Shown: in pieces, positions 41,664-49,970 of the stretch | Layout of the letters: every line of letters starts with the position of its first letter | Position numbering within the stretch: position 1 is the first letter of the stretch | DNA from: an uncultured Lachnospira sp. | Lineage (GTDB): Bacteria > Bacillota > Clostridia > Lachnospirales > Lachnospiraceae | Length of the DNA: 64,000 nt | Reading direction: 5' to 3' | NCBI GenBank assembly: GCA_944381165.1 | Contig: CALWKC010000004.1 | Location: 42,776 to 106,775, forward strand | Notes under the pieces: generated by a model | Seen by the model: the letters and a program-made list of their open reading frames with translations, nothing else | The model's database searches: none | Told to the model about the DNA's origin: nothing | Translations under genes and position numbers: made by a program

Positions 41664-42421
41664 ATTGTCTTACCCTCTCTTTCCGCTTCCTCTGATTTTG
41701 TCCGCGCTGCATAACGCTTATACTCTGTGCCGTACTTTGAAAATGACACCGGATAAATTTTTAATTCTGATATAATTTTTGTAAACCACATCGGAACTGC
41801 TCTGTTTATCTTGATTTCCATAAGATAAATGTCCGGCGGCAGAATTTTTTCCCCGAAGCTTCCCAGCTCAAGCCTCAGGTTATGTCTTCTTGATGTGATA
41901 TTTGTGTCAAATGTAACTCTGAAATCACCTTCATCCTTTTCAAAATATGCCATCCTGTCGTATGACAGATAAACTTTTGGAACAAGACCGTAAAAGCTTT
42001 TAAAATAATCTATCTCTCCCATAACCTGCCTGTTTATTGTTTTGTCACGAACTTCAAGCTCAAGGGAAGAGACAGTACCCCCAAGATACCCATATGCCTT
42101 CTCAAGGCTCATTCCCGTTCTTCTCTTGTTTACTATACCGTCATATTTTTTCTTAATCTCAACAAACACTTCATCCGAAAGCTTCGGCGTGCCATATGCC
42201 CTCAATCTCAGCTTCTCCTTATAAACCGGTTTTTCTATTGAAGAGCGAATCAGCCTGTCATCCCATGTATCATAGTAAATATTGCTGATTTGATAGAATT
42301 CATTATCACGATTGTACAAATCCGGTACCATGTGGCTTTGCATACAATATGTCACAGCCTGATACTGTTCCTTGTCTAGCAGGTATTTCTTTTCACATCT
42401 GTTGAACACTTCAATCGCCAT
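41600..42421 (-). CDS. VTC-domain polyphosphate polymerase-like protein
   Basis: 273 aa. Matches the VTC domain (CYTH-like tunnel fold): FNRCEKKYLLDKEQYQAV at the N-terminus, QISNIYYDTWDDRLIRSSIE, YKEKLRLRAYG, EVFVEIKKKYDGIVNKRRT, SYDRMAYFE and IYLMEIKINRAVPMWFTK, so basic residues of the tunnel (KEKLRLR, K in EIKKK, R in NKRR) and acidic metal ligands are retained. In yeast Vtc4 this domain makes polyphosphate from ATP. Here it would act at the membrane with DUF4956. Activity in this bacterium is inferred. Confidence 0.85.
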   Translation of the reverse strand: MAIEVFNRCEKKYLLDKEQYQAVTYCMQSHMVPDLYNRDNEFYQISNIYYDTWDDRLIRSSIEKPVYKEKLRLRAYGTPKLSDEVFVEIKKKYDGIVNKRRTGMSLEKAYGYLGGTVSSLELEVRDKTINRQVMGEIDYFKSFYGLVPKVYLSYDRMAYFEKDEGDFRVTFDTNITSRRHNLRLELGSFGEKILPPDIYLMEIKINRAVPMWFTKIISELKIYPVSFSKYGTEYKRYAARTKSEEAEREGKTICLNQFLQVQQIIPSALAHQC

Positions 42422-42539
42422 GCTTCTCTCCTTTCATCTCCCTTTGATGTCTATAATTCTAAGTTTGTAATGTGTCCAAAATATGTAAAAATTAAGTAAA
42501 AATTATGAAAAAATTATGAAAAAAGTCTGCTGCAAAAAT

Positions 42540-42572
42540 TTTGACGGCAGTAATAAGTATACTGCCGTCAAA
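42540..42572 (-). terminator. Terminator after mscS
   Basis: Perfect 13-bp stem TTTGACGGCAGTA / TACTGCCGTCAAA with a 7-nt loop (42553-42559), followed in the transcript by ATTTTTG. Separates mscS from the VTC gene. Confidence 0.8.
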
Positions 42573-42629
42573 TCACACAAGGTTATTATTTACATTTATT
42601 TTTAATCCGATACTCAAAGCTGCGAACGT

Positions 42630-43517
42630 TTAATCCTGTCTAACCCGCACGTCCAACTGATTGTACGGAATCTCAATTCCGTTTTCGTCAAATACCTGCT
42701 TGAATTTCTCAAACAGAATAAATTTTGTATCCCAGTACGCCTCCTGGCTTACCCACGCTCTGGTCTCAATCGTCACGCAGCTTGCATCCAGAGATTTAAC
42801 CACAACATTAATCTCCCTGCTCTTATCAACTGAAGGGTAATTCGTCACTATATCTCTAAGAAGCTCCTTTGCCTTAGTCACATCGCTTCCGTAGCTTATT
42901 CCTATCTGCATATCAAGACGGCGGACTCCCTCGGCACCGACATTCACTATATTGGAATTGGAAAGCGTTCCGTTGGGCATCATAATCACGCGGTTATCCG
43001 CTGTTTTAAGCTTTGTATACAGCATATCTATCGAGGACACCGTTCCCTCACAGCTTCCCGAGATAATATAATCCCCCACTTTAAAAGGACGAAAAATCAT
43101 GATAAGAATTCCGCCTGCAAAATTCGAGAGACTTCCCTGAAGAGACATGCTCACAGCCAGCGCCGCGGAGCCGAACACGGCAATAAGCGAAGCAGTCTGA
43201 AATCCCAGAATATCAAGTATCACGAGAAAAATCACGCAATAGCTTCCAATCTTCACAACTGAATTGATGAACTTTATTACACCTACATCAAAGCCTGCGC
43301 GCTCAAGCGCCTTTGAACATATCTTCATAAGCCATTTGATGACTTGCTTGCCAATCTTATAAACCACAACGGCAACGACAATCTGCAGAAGCTTATCGAC
43401 AGACCAGTCCAGCACCTGCGATAACACCTTTTTTATATTATCAGCTGAAAAAAACGCTTCCGCCTCTTTTGTCTTTTCCGAAACAGTGCTCAGAGCCATA
43501 AATATTCTACTGTCCAT
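42630..43517 (-). CDS. mscS: MscS family mechanosensitive channel
   Basis: 295 aa. Three membrane segments; the pore helix with Gly/Ala packing is FGSAALAVSMSLQGSLSNFAGGILIM, followed by FRPFKVGDYIISGSCEGTVSSIDMLYTKLKT, the MscS beta-domain signature. Releases solutes on hypo-osmotic shock. GGAGG lies 6 nt before the ATG inside the tail of the preceding GH13-like gene, which overlaps by 11 bases, so the two are coupled. Confidence 0.94.
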   Translation of the reverse strand: MDSRIFMALSTVSEKTKEAEAFFSADNIKKVLSQVLDWSVDKLLQIVVAVVVYKIGKQVIKWLMKICSKALERAGFDVGVIKFINSVVKIGSYCVIFLVILDILGFQTASLIAVFGSAALAVSMSLQGSLSNFAGGILIMIFRPFKVGDYIISGSCEGTVSSIDMLYTKLKTADNRVIMMPNGTLSNSNIVNVGAEGVRRLDMQIGISYGSDVTKAKELLRDIVTNYPSVDKSREINVVVKSLDASCVTIETRAWVSQEAYWDTKFILFEKFKQVFDENGIEIPYNQLDVRVRQD

Positions 43518-45846
43518 TCTCAGCCTCCATGTCCTTTAGTTCCTCAAGCTTTCTTTTGGCCTCCTCGTCTATTTTAAGACACGCTCTGCGCGCTTCATCA
43601 GCCTTCTTGGCCGCTATTCTTTTAGCCTCCAGCGCCTCCTCAGCCGCAGCCAGGGCAATTTTTTCAGCCTCCTTCGCCTGTCTTGCCCTCTCGTCTGCCT
43701 CCTCCTGCACGCGCTTCGCCTCATCCGCCTGGCGCATGGCTACCTCAAGAGCCTCCTTTGCCTCTCTTTTAATTCGCATCTTTTCAAGCTCAATCTCCGT
43801 GTACGGTGTGAATGAATATACGGATACACCCAGCGGTTTCAAATCCACCTTGACAGAGTTATCTCTCCCGTTCCATGCGGTGTCATTTGAACAGTACTCT
43901 CTGTTATCATCAAGCAAATCCCTGTATTTTCCTGCAAAAGGTACTCCCAGGGTAAACTGCCTTCTCTCAACAGGCGTAAAATTTATCGCCGCCAAAATAA
44001 TCCCGCCGTCCTCAGCTCTTCTCAGCATGGCAAAAACGGTCTCCTCGACAGACACGTCATCAATCCACTCAAACCCCTGCGGAGCATCATCAAGCTCGTA
44101 CATTGCAGGATTTTCCATATAAATACTGTTCATTGTCCTTACAAAGTCCGGTACAGCCATACATTCTCTGATATTGAGAAGCTTTTTTCCCGGGTGCATA
44201 TACATATAAGCAATAGCTGTCTGAATATGACGTATCGTATCATCCGGATTGTCAGTCTTAGGTACAATATCCGACAGAAGTCCAAGCTGCCAGCCGTATC
44301 CGTTTCTTGAAAATTCCACCATAAATCTTTCACTGTACTGATACAGCAGGCTGTATGTAAGCCTTCCGTATAACCCTTTTCTGAACAGCGGGTCAGTTCC
44401 AATAAACGAAATAAACTCTTTCTTCCAACCGTCATTCCATTTATAGTCAAATCCCAGTCCGTCCTCTGTAAGCTTCCCTGTGACAAGAGGCCATGCGCTT
44501 GTCTCCTCCGCAATCATAAGAGGCGGATTTTTTCGTGTATCAAACATTGTGCGCACGCCGCGTATAAAATCTATTGCCGCAAGATTTTCCTTTCCTCCGT
44601 AAATATTAGGAATCCACTGGCCTGCGTCTCTTCCGTAATCCAGATAAAGTATTGATGCAACCTCGCTGAACTTAAAACCGTCAACATGGTATTCCTCAAG
44701 CCAGTATCTCAGATTAGAATACAGAAAGCTTCTGACCTCAGGTTTTGAGAAATCAAACGTAGCGGCATTATATTCAGGGTGGTTGTCCAGTCTTACCGTT
44801 CCCGTGTCATACAGATGCGTTCCGTCAAAATACACAAGGCTGTATGCCTCCTGGCTCATAAACGCGCCGTTCCAGTCCAGTATAACACCTATGTTTCTGT
44901 TGTGAAGCTCATCGATAAAGGTCTTTAACCTGTCGCTTCCAACCTTTGGATTTACACCGTAAAAATTAATAGTCTGCGCGTTCGCTCCCTCAAGCACCGG
45001 GCAAACATTCATAATTTCCGCATAGTTAAATCTCATCTCCGCAATTTTATCCGGCAGCTTATCATCCGTCAAATCAAGAATATCAACCTCACACACCGAC
45101 ATAGGCATACTGTTGTTATTTTCATGCTTCCATTTTCCGTCAGTCCACGTAAACTCGCCGTACTTTTTGTCGTAATCGGCAACCGATGCATAGTACACAT
45201 CATTCACAACACCCGTGCAGTACGGGTCCGATTTTTTGCTTATCTGACCGTCCTTCAGCTTAACTTCATAGCAATACGGCGTGTCAGGCTCAAGCCCCGG
45301 AATAAATATAGTAAATATACCTGTTTCGCTGCATTTCTGCATCTGATAAATTCTTCCGTCCCAGTTATTGAAATCACCCACAACGCTCACTCTTCTGGCA
45401 TTCGGCGCCCACACCGCAAAGCTCATTCCGTCAACGCCCTTTATACTGACTGCGTGACTTCCCATATACCTGTATGCATCCTGCGCCGTTCCCGCAAGAA
45501 ACTTTTTCATATCCTGCTCTCGTATGTTGCTGTCGAACGAATAGGCATCATATATCTCGCTCTTTTTTCCTTTTATATCCTCTATGATAAGCTTGTACGA
45601 AAACTTTTTCTTAACAGGTATAAATGCGGCAAAAAAACCTGACTCATCCATTTTCTCCATTGGATACGGAGTTTTTCTTCCCTCGGCACGCACTTCTATC
45701 TCAACAGCATCAGGTCTGAACACCTGTATAAGAGTCCCGTCCTTGCACTGATGCGCGCCCAGAACAGATTTCGGTGCATCACACTCCGAATATACAATTC
45801 CCTCTATCTCAGGCCAATTCATTAAATCATATAATCTTTTCCCCAT
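43507..45846 (-). CDS. GH13 branching-enzyme-like protein with lost catalytic residues and coiled-coil tail
   Basis: 779 aa. CBM48 at about 120-225 (FAVWAPNARRVSVVGDFNNWDG); (beta/alpha)8 part at about 245-600, clearly GlgB-type (EVASILYLDYGRDAGQWIPN). Yet the active site has gone: region I has DWNGAF (324-329) for VPAHF; region II is DGFKFSEV (389-396), with Ser394 in place of the nucleophile Asp and Lys for Arg; region IV is SRNGYG (513-518) for SHDEV; only region III AEE (446-448) remains. Residues 685-779 are a charged coiled coil of Lys/Glu/Ala heptads. Predicted pseudoenzyme, perhaps a glycogen-binding scaffold; overlaps mscS. Confidence 0.85.
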   Translation of the reverse strand: MGKRLYDLMNWPEIEGIVYSECDAPKSVLGAHQCKDGTLIQVFRPDAVEIEVRAEGRKTPYPMEKMDESGFFAAFIPVKKKFSYKLIIEDIKGKKSEIYDAYSFDSNIREQDMKKFLAGTAQDAYRYMGSHAVSIKGVDGMSFAVWAPNARRVSVVGDFNNWDGRIYQMQKCSETGIFTIFIPGLEPDTPYCYEVKLKDGQISKKSDPYCTGVVNDVYYASVADYDKKYGEFTWTDGKWKHENNNSMPMSVCEVDILDLTDDKLPDKIAEMRFNYAEIMNVCPVLEGANAQTINFYGVNPKVGSDRLKTFIDELHNRNIGVILDWNGAFMSQEAYSLVYFDGTHLYDTGTVRLDNHPEYNAATFDFSKPEVRSFLYSNLRYWLEEYHVDGFKFSEVASILYLDYGRDAGQWIPNIYGGKENLAAIDFIRGVRTMFDTRKNPPLMIAEETSAWPLVTGKLTEDGLGFDYKWNDGWKKEFISFIGTDPLFRKGLYGRLTYSLLYQYSERFMVEFSRNGYGWQLGLLSDIVPKTDNPDDTIRHIQTAIAYMYMHPGKKLLNIRECMAVPDFVRTMNSIYMENPAMYELDDAPQGFEWIDDVSVEETVFAMLRRAEDGGIILAAINFTPVERRQFTLGVPFAGKYRDLLDDNREYCSNDTAWNGRDNSVKVDLKPLGVSVYSFTPYTEIELEKMRIKREAKEALEVAMRQADEAKRVQEEADERARQAKEAEKIALAAAEEALEAKRIAAKKADEARRACLKIDEEAKRKLEELKDMEAENGQ

Positions 45847-45860
45847 AACAGCCTCCGTCT

Positions 45861-46709
45861 TTAAATATTATTTTCCACCCACGTCTTAAAAAGTTCTGTC
45901 CACGCATATACCTCCGGCTGGAAATGCGTTCCGTCCTTTGTGTCAGTCTCCTTAGTTCCGAGTCCAAGCCCGTGATTTCCCGAAGGAAATATATGCAGTT
46001 CAAAAGGAACTCCCGCGTTCCTTAACGCCTCCGCAAACAGCAGGGAATTTTCAACCGGCACGCTTCCGTCAGTAAAGGTATGCCACAGAAATGTTTTCGG
46101 CGTAGACGGGCTTACGCGCTTTTCAAGCGACACTGACGAAACCAGCTCATCATATCTTTCTCCCAGAAGTCTCTCAAAAGACTTTCTGTGCGCCTTATCC
46201 CCGGACGTAAGCACAGAATATCCAAGCATAAGACCGTTCGGACGCACCTCATCCGGCGTGCATTGAAGACCGTTCTCCAGAAAATCTTTTAGCTCCGGCT
46301 GGTCGTACATTGTAGCGAGACTTGCAGCGACATGTCCTCCTGCGGAAAAGCCTGCAATTATTATTTTGTCCGCATCAACGTCCCATTTTTCAGCATTTTT
46401 TCTCACATAGTCAACCGTATAAGCCGCCTCATACAAGGCGCACGGAAACTCGTCGGGCATGAGGCTGTACCTTAAAACAACCGCATTATAGCCGAAATCA
46501 AGCATTTTTAACGCGACAGCCTCCCCCTCTCTCGGAGAATGGTGCTCGTATCCTCCTCCCGGACAGATTATCACAAGCGGTCTTTTGAACTTATTCTGAT
46601 AATCGGGATACATTTCTTTTATATAAGTCGTAATTGTTGCCTTTGCACCGCTGTGCCGTATTCCTAATCTTCCGTAATCAATATCAATCTCTGTCGTCTC
46701 ATGTATCAT
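45861..46709 (-). CDS. Alpha/beta-hydrolase esterase (acetyl-xylan esterase/lipase type)
   Basis: 282 aa. Oxyanion motif LVIICPGGGYEHHSPREGE, nucleophile Ser in IIAGFSAGGHVAASL, acid Asp in FLWHTFTDGSVPVENS and His in IFPSGNHGLGLG. No signal peptide, so cytoplasmic. This fits the BD-FAE/Aes-like esterases of gut Lachnospiraceae that deacetylate imported carbohydrate. The exact substrate cannot be told from the sequence. Long 5' region (46710-47044) with an inverted repeat and hairpins. Confidence 0.88.
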   Translation of the reverse strand: MIHETTEIDIDYGRLGIRHSGAKATITTYIKEMYPDYQNKFKRPLVIICPGGGYEHHSPREGEAVALKMLDFGYNAVVLRYSLMPDEFPCALYEAAYTVDYVRKNAEKWDVDADKIIIAGFSAGGHVAASLATMYDQPELKDFLENGLQCTPDEVRPNGLMLGYSVLTSGDKAHRKSFERLLGERYDELVSSVSLEKRVSPSTPKTFLWHTFTDGSVPVENSLLFAEALRNAGVPFELHIFPSGNHGLGLGTKETDTKDGTHFQPEVYAWTELFKTWVENNI

Positions 46710-46834
46710 AAAAATCCTCCATTCCGAAGCGATTTACTGCCAGGTAACGCAGAGAAAATTTCGCAAGAACGATTTTCCTTCTGCGATAATATCTGTCTGT
46801 GACGCTCCTGCACAAACAGAGACCCGAAAAATAA

Positions 46835-46922
46835 GCTGCCGCACCAAGAGTATTTATCTTAACATACAGTATAACACACAAATGTATCTATATGTCATAA
46901 AAATTCTTCTTGGTGCGGCAGC
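46835..46922. repeat. 15-bp inverted repeat enclosing a candidate promoter
   Basis: Exact arms GCTGCCGCACCAAGA (46835-46849) and TCTTGGTGCGGCAGC (46908-46922) around 58 bp. The enclosed minus-strand sequence has an ATGACA -35-like and TATACT -10-like pair at 19 nt, pointing to the esterase. Three readings: an invertible promoter switch, a MITE-like insertion, or a terminator with a long loop (TTATTTTT follows arm 46835). Together with downstream hairpins it fills the 335-bp gap 46710-47044. Confidence 0.55.
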
Positions 46923-47000
46923 ATTTAAAATTAATACAGGAAAGCTTCCGCTGTTTCCCCGCTATTATACCATATCTTCGGGCTGCTTTCTGCCCATAAA

Positions 47001-47042
47001 CAAGTTTGCGAAGCAAACTTGCATGCGTCAGCTTGCTGACGC
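47001..47042 (-). repeat. Two perfect hairpins after the DUF1015 gene
   Basis: CAAGTTTGC/GCAAACTTG (47001-47009, 47013-47021) and GCGTCAGC/GCTGACGC (47025-47032, 47035-47042), with loops of 3 and 2 nt, just beyond the DUF1015 stop. No U-run. The CAAGTTTGC core recalls the start of the fliE/cobS leader repeat. Probably transcript-end or repetitive extragenic palindromes. Confidence 0.6.
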
Positions 47043-47044
47043 TA

Positions 47045-48277
47045 TTATATTCTGTGAATAAACAAACCGCTTCTCAGTTTAGGCTCAAACCATGTTGACT
47101 TAGGCGGCATAAGCCTGCCTGCATCGGCTACCGCAAAGAGCTCTCCGATAGAAGTCGGATACATGGAAAACGCGAGTACGCAGTCGGACGAGCAGCGTCT
47201 CTCAAGCTCCCCGAGTCCTCGTATGCCTCCTACAAAATCAATTCTCTTGTCGGTCTTAGGGTCGCTTATTCCAAGCACAGGCTCAAGAATATGGTCCTGC
47301 AAAACCGCAACATCAAGTCCGTCTACCGGGTCGTCTGATTTAATACAGCTATGTGCTTCGAGCCTGTACCATTTGCCGTCAAGGTACATTCCGAACTCGC
47401 CCTTACTTTCGGGAGCTACAGGCACACTGCTCTCCTCAGCATCGAACTTCTCTTTGACCTTCTCCATAAACTCCTCTGATGTCAGCCCGTTCAAATCTCT
47501 GACAACCCTGTTATACGGAAGAATCATAAGCTCCTCATCAGGAAACAGTACCGACAGGAAGTAATTAAACTCCTCATTTCCGGTATAGCCCGGATTTTCC
47601 TGCCTTCTCTTAAGTCCTACCTTGACTGCCGACGCCGCACGGTGATGTCCGTCCGCAATATATACGGCATCTATTTTTTCAAATGCCTCCCTTACACGGG
47701 AAATAAGCTCTGCATCGTCCATTTTCCAAACCTGATGGCGTATTCCGTCAGGCGAGACAAAATCGTAGAGACACTCATTTTTCTTAGTCTTTGCAACCGC
47801 CTCATTAATTACGGCATTTGCCCTGTATGCGAGAAAAATCGGACCTGTCTGAGCACTGAGCGTATCGACATGCGTAATTCTGTCAATCTCTTTGTCGGCT
47901 CTTGTATTTTCGTGTTTTTTGATAACATTGTTCAGATAATCGTCTATTGAGGCACACGCTACAATTCCCGTCTGCGTTCTTTTATCCATAGTAAGAGCAT
48001 AGATGTAATATGCCCTGTCGGTATCTGTAACAAATGTACCGTCCGAAACCGCGCTCTCAAAAAGTTCTTTAGCCTTCGCATATACCTCAGGAGCATATGT
48101 ATCTACGGAAGCATCAAACTGCGTCTCAGCCCTGTCTATTTTAAGAAATGACAACGGCTCTCTCTCAACTTCTGAAACTGCCTCCTGTCTGTTATACACA
48201 TCATACGGCAATGCCGCAACCCTGTCGGCAACAGACACATCCGGCCTTACACACTCAAATGGTTTTATAACTGCCAT
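47045..48277 (-). CDS. DUF1015 family protein
   Basis: 410 aa. Starts MAVIKPFECVRPDVSVADRVAALPYDVYNRQEA, the DUF1015 signature, with YIADGHHRAASAVKVGL and FNYFLSVLFPDEELMILPYNRVV further on. The function is not established; the conserved DGHHR motif suggests an enzymatic or nucleotide-binding role. In clostridia it is often near serC-serA, as here, which suggests a link to serine or phosphoserine metabolism. A chemoreceptor gene separates it from serA in this genome. Confidence 0.88.
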   Translation of the reverse strand: MAVIKPFECVRPDVSVADRVAALPYDVYNRQEAVSEVEREPLSFLKIDRAETQFDASVDTYAPEVYAKAKELFESAVSDGTFVTDTDRAYYIYALTMDKRTQTGIVACASIDDYLNNVIKKHENTRADKEIDRITHVDTLSAQTGPIFLAYRANAVINEAVAKTKKNECLYDFVSPDGIRHQVWKMDDAELISRVREAFEKIDAVYIADGHHRAASAVKVGLKRRQENPGYTGNEEFNYFLSVLFPDEELMILPYNRVVRDLNGLTSEEFMEKVKEKFDAEESSVPVAPESKGEFGMYLDGKWYRLEAHSCIKSDDPVDGLDVAVLQDHILEPVLGISDPKTDKRIDFVGGIRGLGELERRCSSDCVLAFSMYPTSIGELFAVADAGRLMPPKSTWFEPKLRSGLFIHRI

Positions 48278-48301
48278 GTTTTATCCTCCATGCCATGTAA
48301 T

Positions 48302-49876
48302 TTACTGTTCTAACTTATGCGCCAGCGCTCTCAGCTCTCCCGAAAGCGTGACAATCTCGCTTACCGTTGAACTGTTCTGCTCACTCGCAGAGAACGTATC
48401 ATTTGCGTGAGCCGCAACCTCCTCGGAAATGGCAGAAATAGTTGATACGCTGTCAACAATTTTTTTGTTGTCCTGAGCAAGCTCCGATACAATTCCTGCA
48501 AGTCTGCTTGAATTTGTGAAAATGCTCTCCGTATTATTCTCAATAGTCACAAAGCTCTCGGCAGTCTGCTCCGTAGCCTTGTTCTGTCCTTCAATCATCT
48601 CAATCATATTTCCCGTGACCTCCACAACATCACGGATGGCACCTGAAACATTTGAAATCAACTCTGTTATCTTTACAGTTGCATCCTGTGTTCCGTCCGC
48701 CATTTTGGAAATCTCTGAGGCAACAACCGAAAAGCCTTTTCCTGCCTCTCCGGCTCTCGCAGCCTCAATGCTTGCATTGAGCGCCAAAAGACTTGTCTGA
48801 GACGTTATCTCTGTAATAATATCTACTATTGAGTTCATCTTAACCATATCTTCATCGAGCTGAGCAAGCTGTCTGGCAACGGCTCTGCCCGATTCGACAG
48901 ACTCTCTCACGCTTCCCACAAGCGTCTCTACATTGCGGTTTCCGTCCTCCACAGCCTTCCTTGTCTCGTTAATGCTCTCAATAATTTCCTCAGCGCCGCT
49001 CTCAACAGTCTCGACTCTGCGCTGAATCTGTTCAGTCATTTCAAGCTGCTTCTGAACGGCATCGGCTGTGTCCGTTGAGCCAGTATTGACCTCTCCCATA
49101 GCCTCTCTTGTTGCGTCCACCGACTCTCCGAGAGTTGAAATCTTTGAGTCGATTTTTTCAATATCAGACACCATTGCTTTGGAAATTGTCAGTGCGTTGT
49201 TTAATATCTGCTCGGTCTTATTGCTCTGCTCTTCAATTTTCTTTAATTTTACGCGGCTGTTAATCTCAAGAGTCTTGGATGTATACATTGAAAAAACTGA
49301 AATTACAACCATAAGAAGAATCTGTATTTCTATTGCCGCCGTATCAGAACTGCTGTATGTTCCGTTTGAATAGAAAATAATCACCTGAATAATATTTACA
49401 ATAATTACGCCTATGCTTATGGGAATAGAATACTTATAATCATTATATACAGTAATCGCAAACAGCATAGGAATCACATATACAAATGCAAGCGTATTAT
49501 TAGTCGTAAGCATTATAAAAATATAAAATATCGCAAAGCCGTAGCTTATGCAGTGCTTTATATTTGTTGTATCAGGATCCTTTTTGTACAAAACCCACTC
49601 AAGCACTACAGGAATAAACGCCAGAGCCATTGTGAGAATTACATACCAAAGAGCCCTGCTCTCTTTCGCAAATTCCCCGATATACGCGGCAGAAATCACT
49701 GCTGCCTCAACAGTATGGCATACCATTGCGACCTTGTTGCTCCTTGACATTTCCGAGCGCGACTCTATTTTTTCAACTAATTTTACAACTTCTTTTTTTG
49801 CCGCCTTCTCTACTCCGGCATGCATGTCTGCTGCAAGCTGACCGGCTTTTTTTAATTTGTCGTCAACACTTTTCAC
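48302..49876 (-). CDS. Methyl-accepting chemotaxis protein with multi-pass membrane domain
   Basis: 524 aa from GTG at 49876 (GGGAG 9 nt upstream); a longer frame to 49945 would begin within the serA terminator. About six membrane segments lie between residues 45 and 220 (e.g. LWYVILTMALAFIPVVLEWV, YSIPISIGVIIVNIIQVIIF), with no large outer sensor domain. A coiled-coil signalling domain follows with the CheA/CheW-binding tip EITSQTSLLALNASIEAARA then GEAGKGFSVVASEISKMAD. Probably senses a membrane or intracellular state. Transcribed after serA's terminator. Confidence 0.92.
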   Translation of the reverse strand: MKSVDDKLKKAGQLAADMHAGVEKAAKKEVVKLVEKIESRSEMSRSNKVAMVCHTVEAAVISAAYIGEFAKESRALWYVILTMALAFIPVVLEWVLYKKDPDTTNIKHCISYGFAIFYIFIMLTTNNTLAFVYVIPMLFAITVYNDYKYSIPISIGVIIVNIIQVIIFYSNGTYSSSDTAAIEIQILLMVVISVFSMYTSKTLEINSRVKLKKIEEQSNKTEQILNNALTISKAMVSDIEKIDSKISTLGESVDATREAMGEVNTGSTDTADAVQKQLEMTEQIQRRVETVESGAEEIIESINETRKAVEDGNRNVETLVGSVRESVESGRAVARQLAQLDEDMVKMNSIVDIITEITSQTSLLALNASIEAARAGEAGKGFSVVASEISKMADGTQDATVKITELISNVSGAIRDVVEVTGNMIEMIEGQNKATEQTAESFVTIENNTESIFTNSSRLAGIVSELAQDNKKIVDSVSTISAISEEVAAHANDTFSASEQNSSTVSEIVTLSGELRALAHKLEQ

Positions 49877-49910
49877 AGGTATTTTCTCCCTTCTGCAGAT
49901 CCAATGCCAA

Positions 49911-49951
49911 AAACGGATGAAAGAAAGTTTCCTGCTTTCAAACATCCGTTT
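49911..49951 (-). terminator. Terminator of serC-serA
   Basis: Outer stem AAACGGATG/CATCCGTTT (49943-49951, 49911-49919) with inner GAAAG/CTTTC, then UUUUGG-type run in the transcript. Starts about 20 nt after the serA stop. Confidence 0.7.
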
Positions 49952-49970
49952 CTTTAGCCCGCTAAAAATT

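Noticed and set aside
46699-46881. 60-aa minus-strand frame upstream of the esterase
   Set aside because: Passes through hairpins and one arm of the inverted repeat, no ribosome-binding site, no conserved features; more likely leader RNA.
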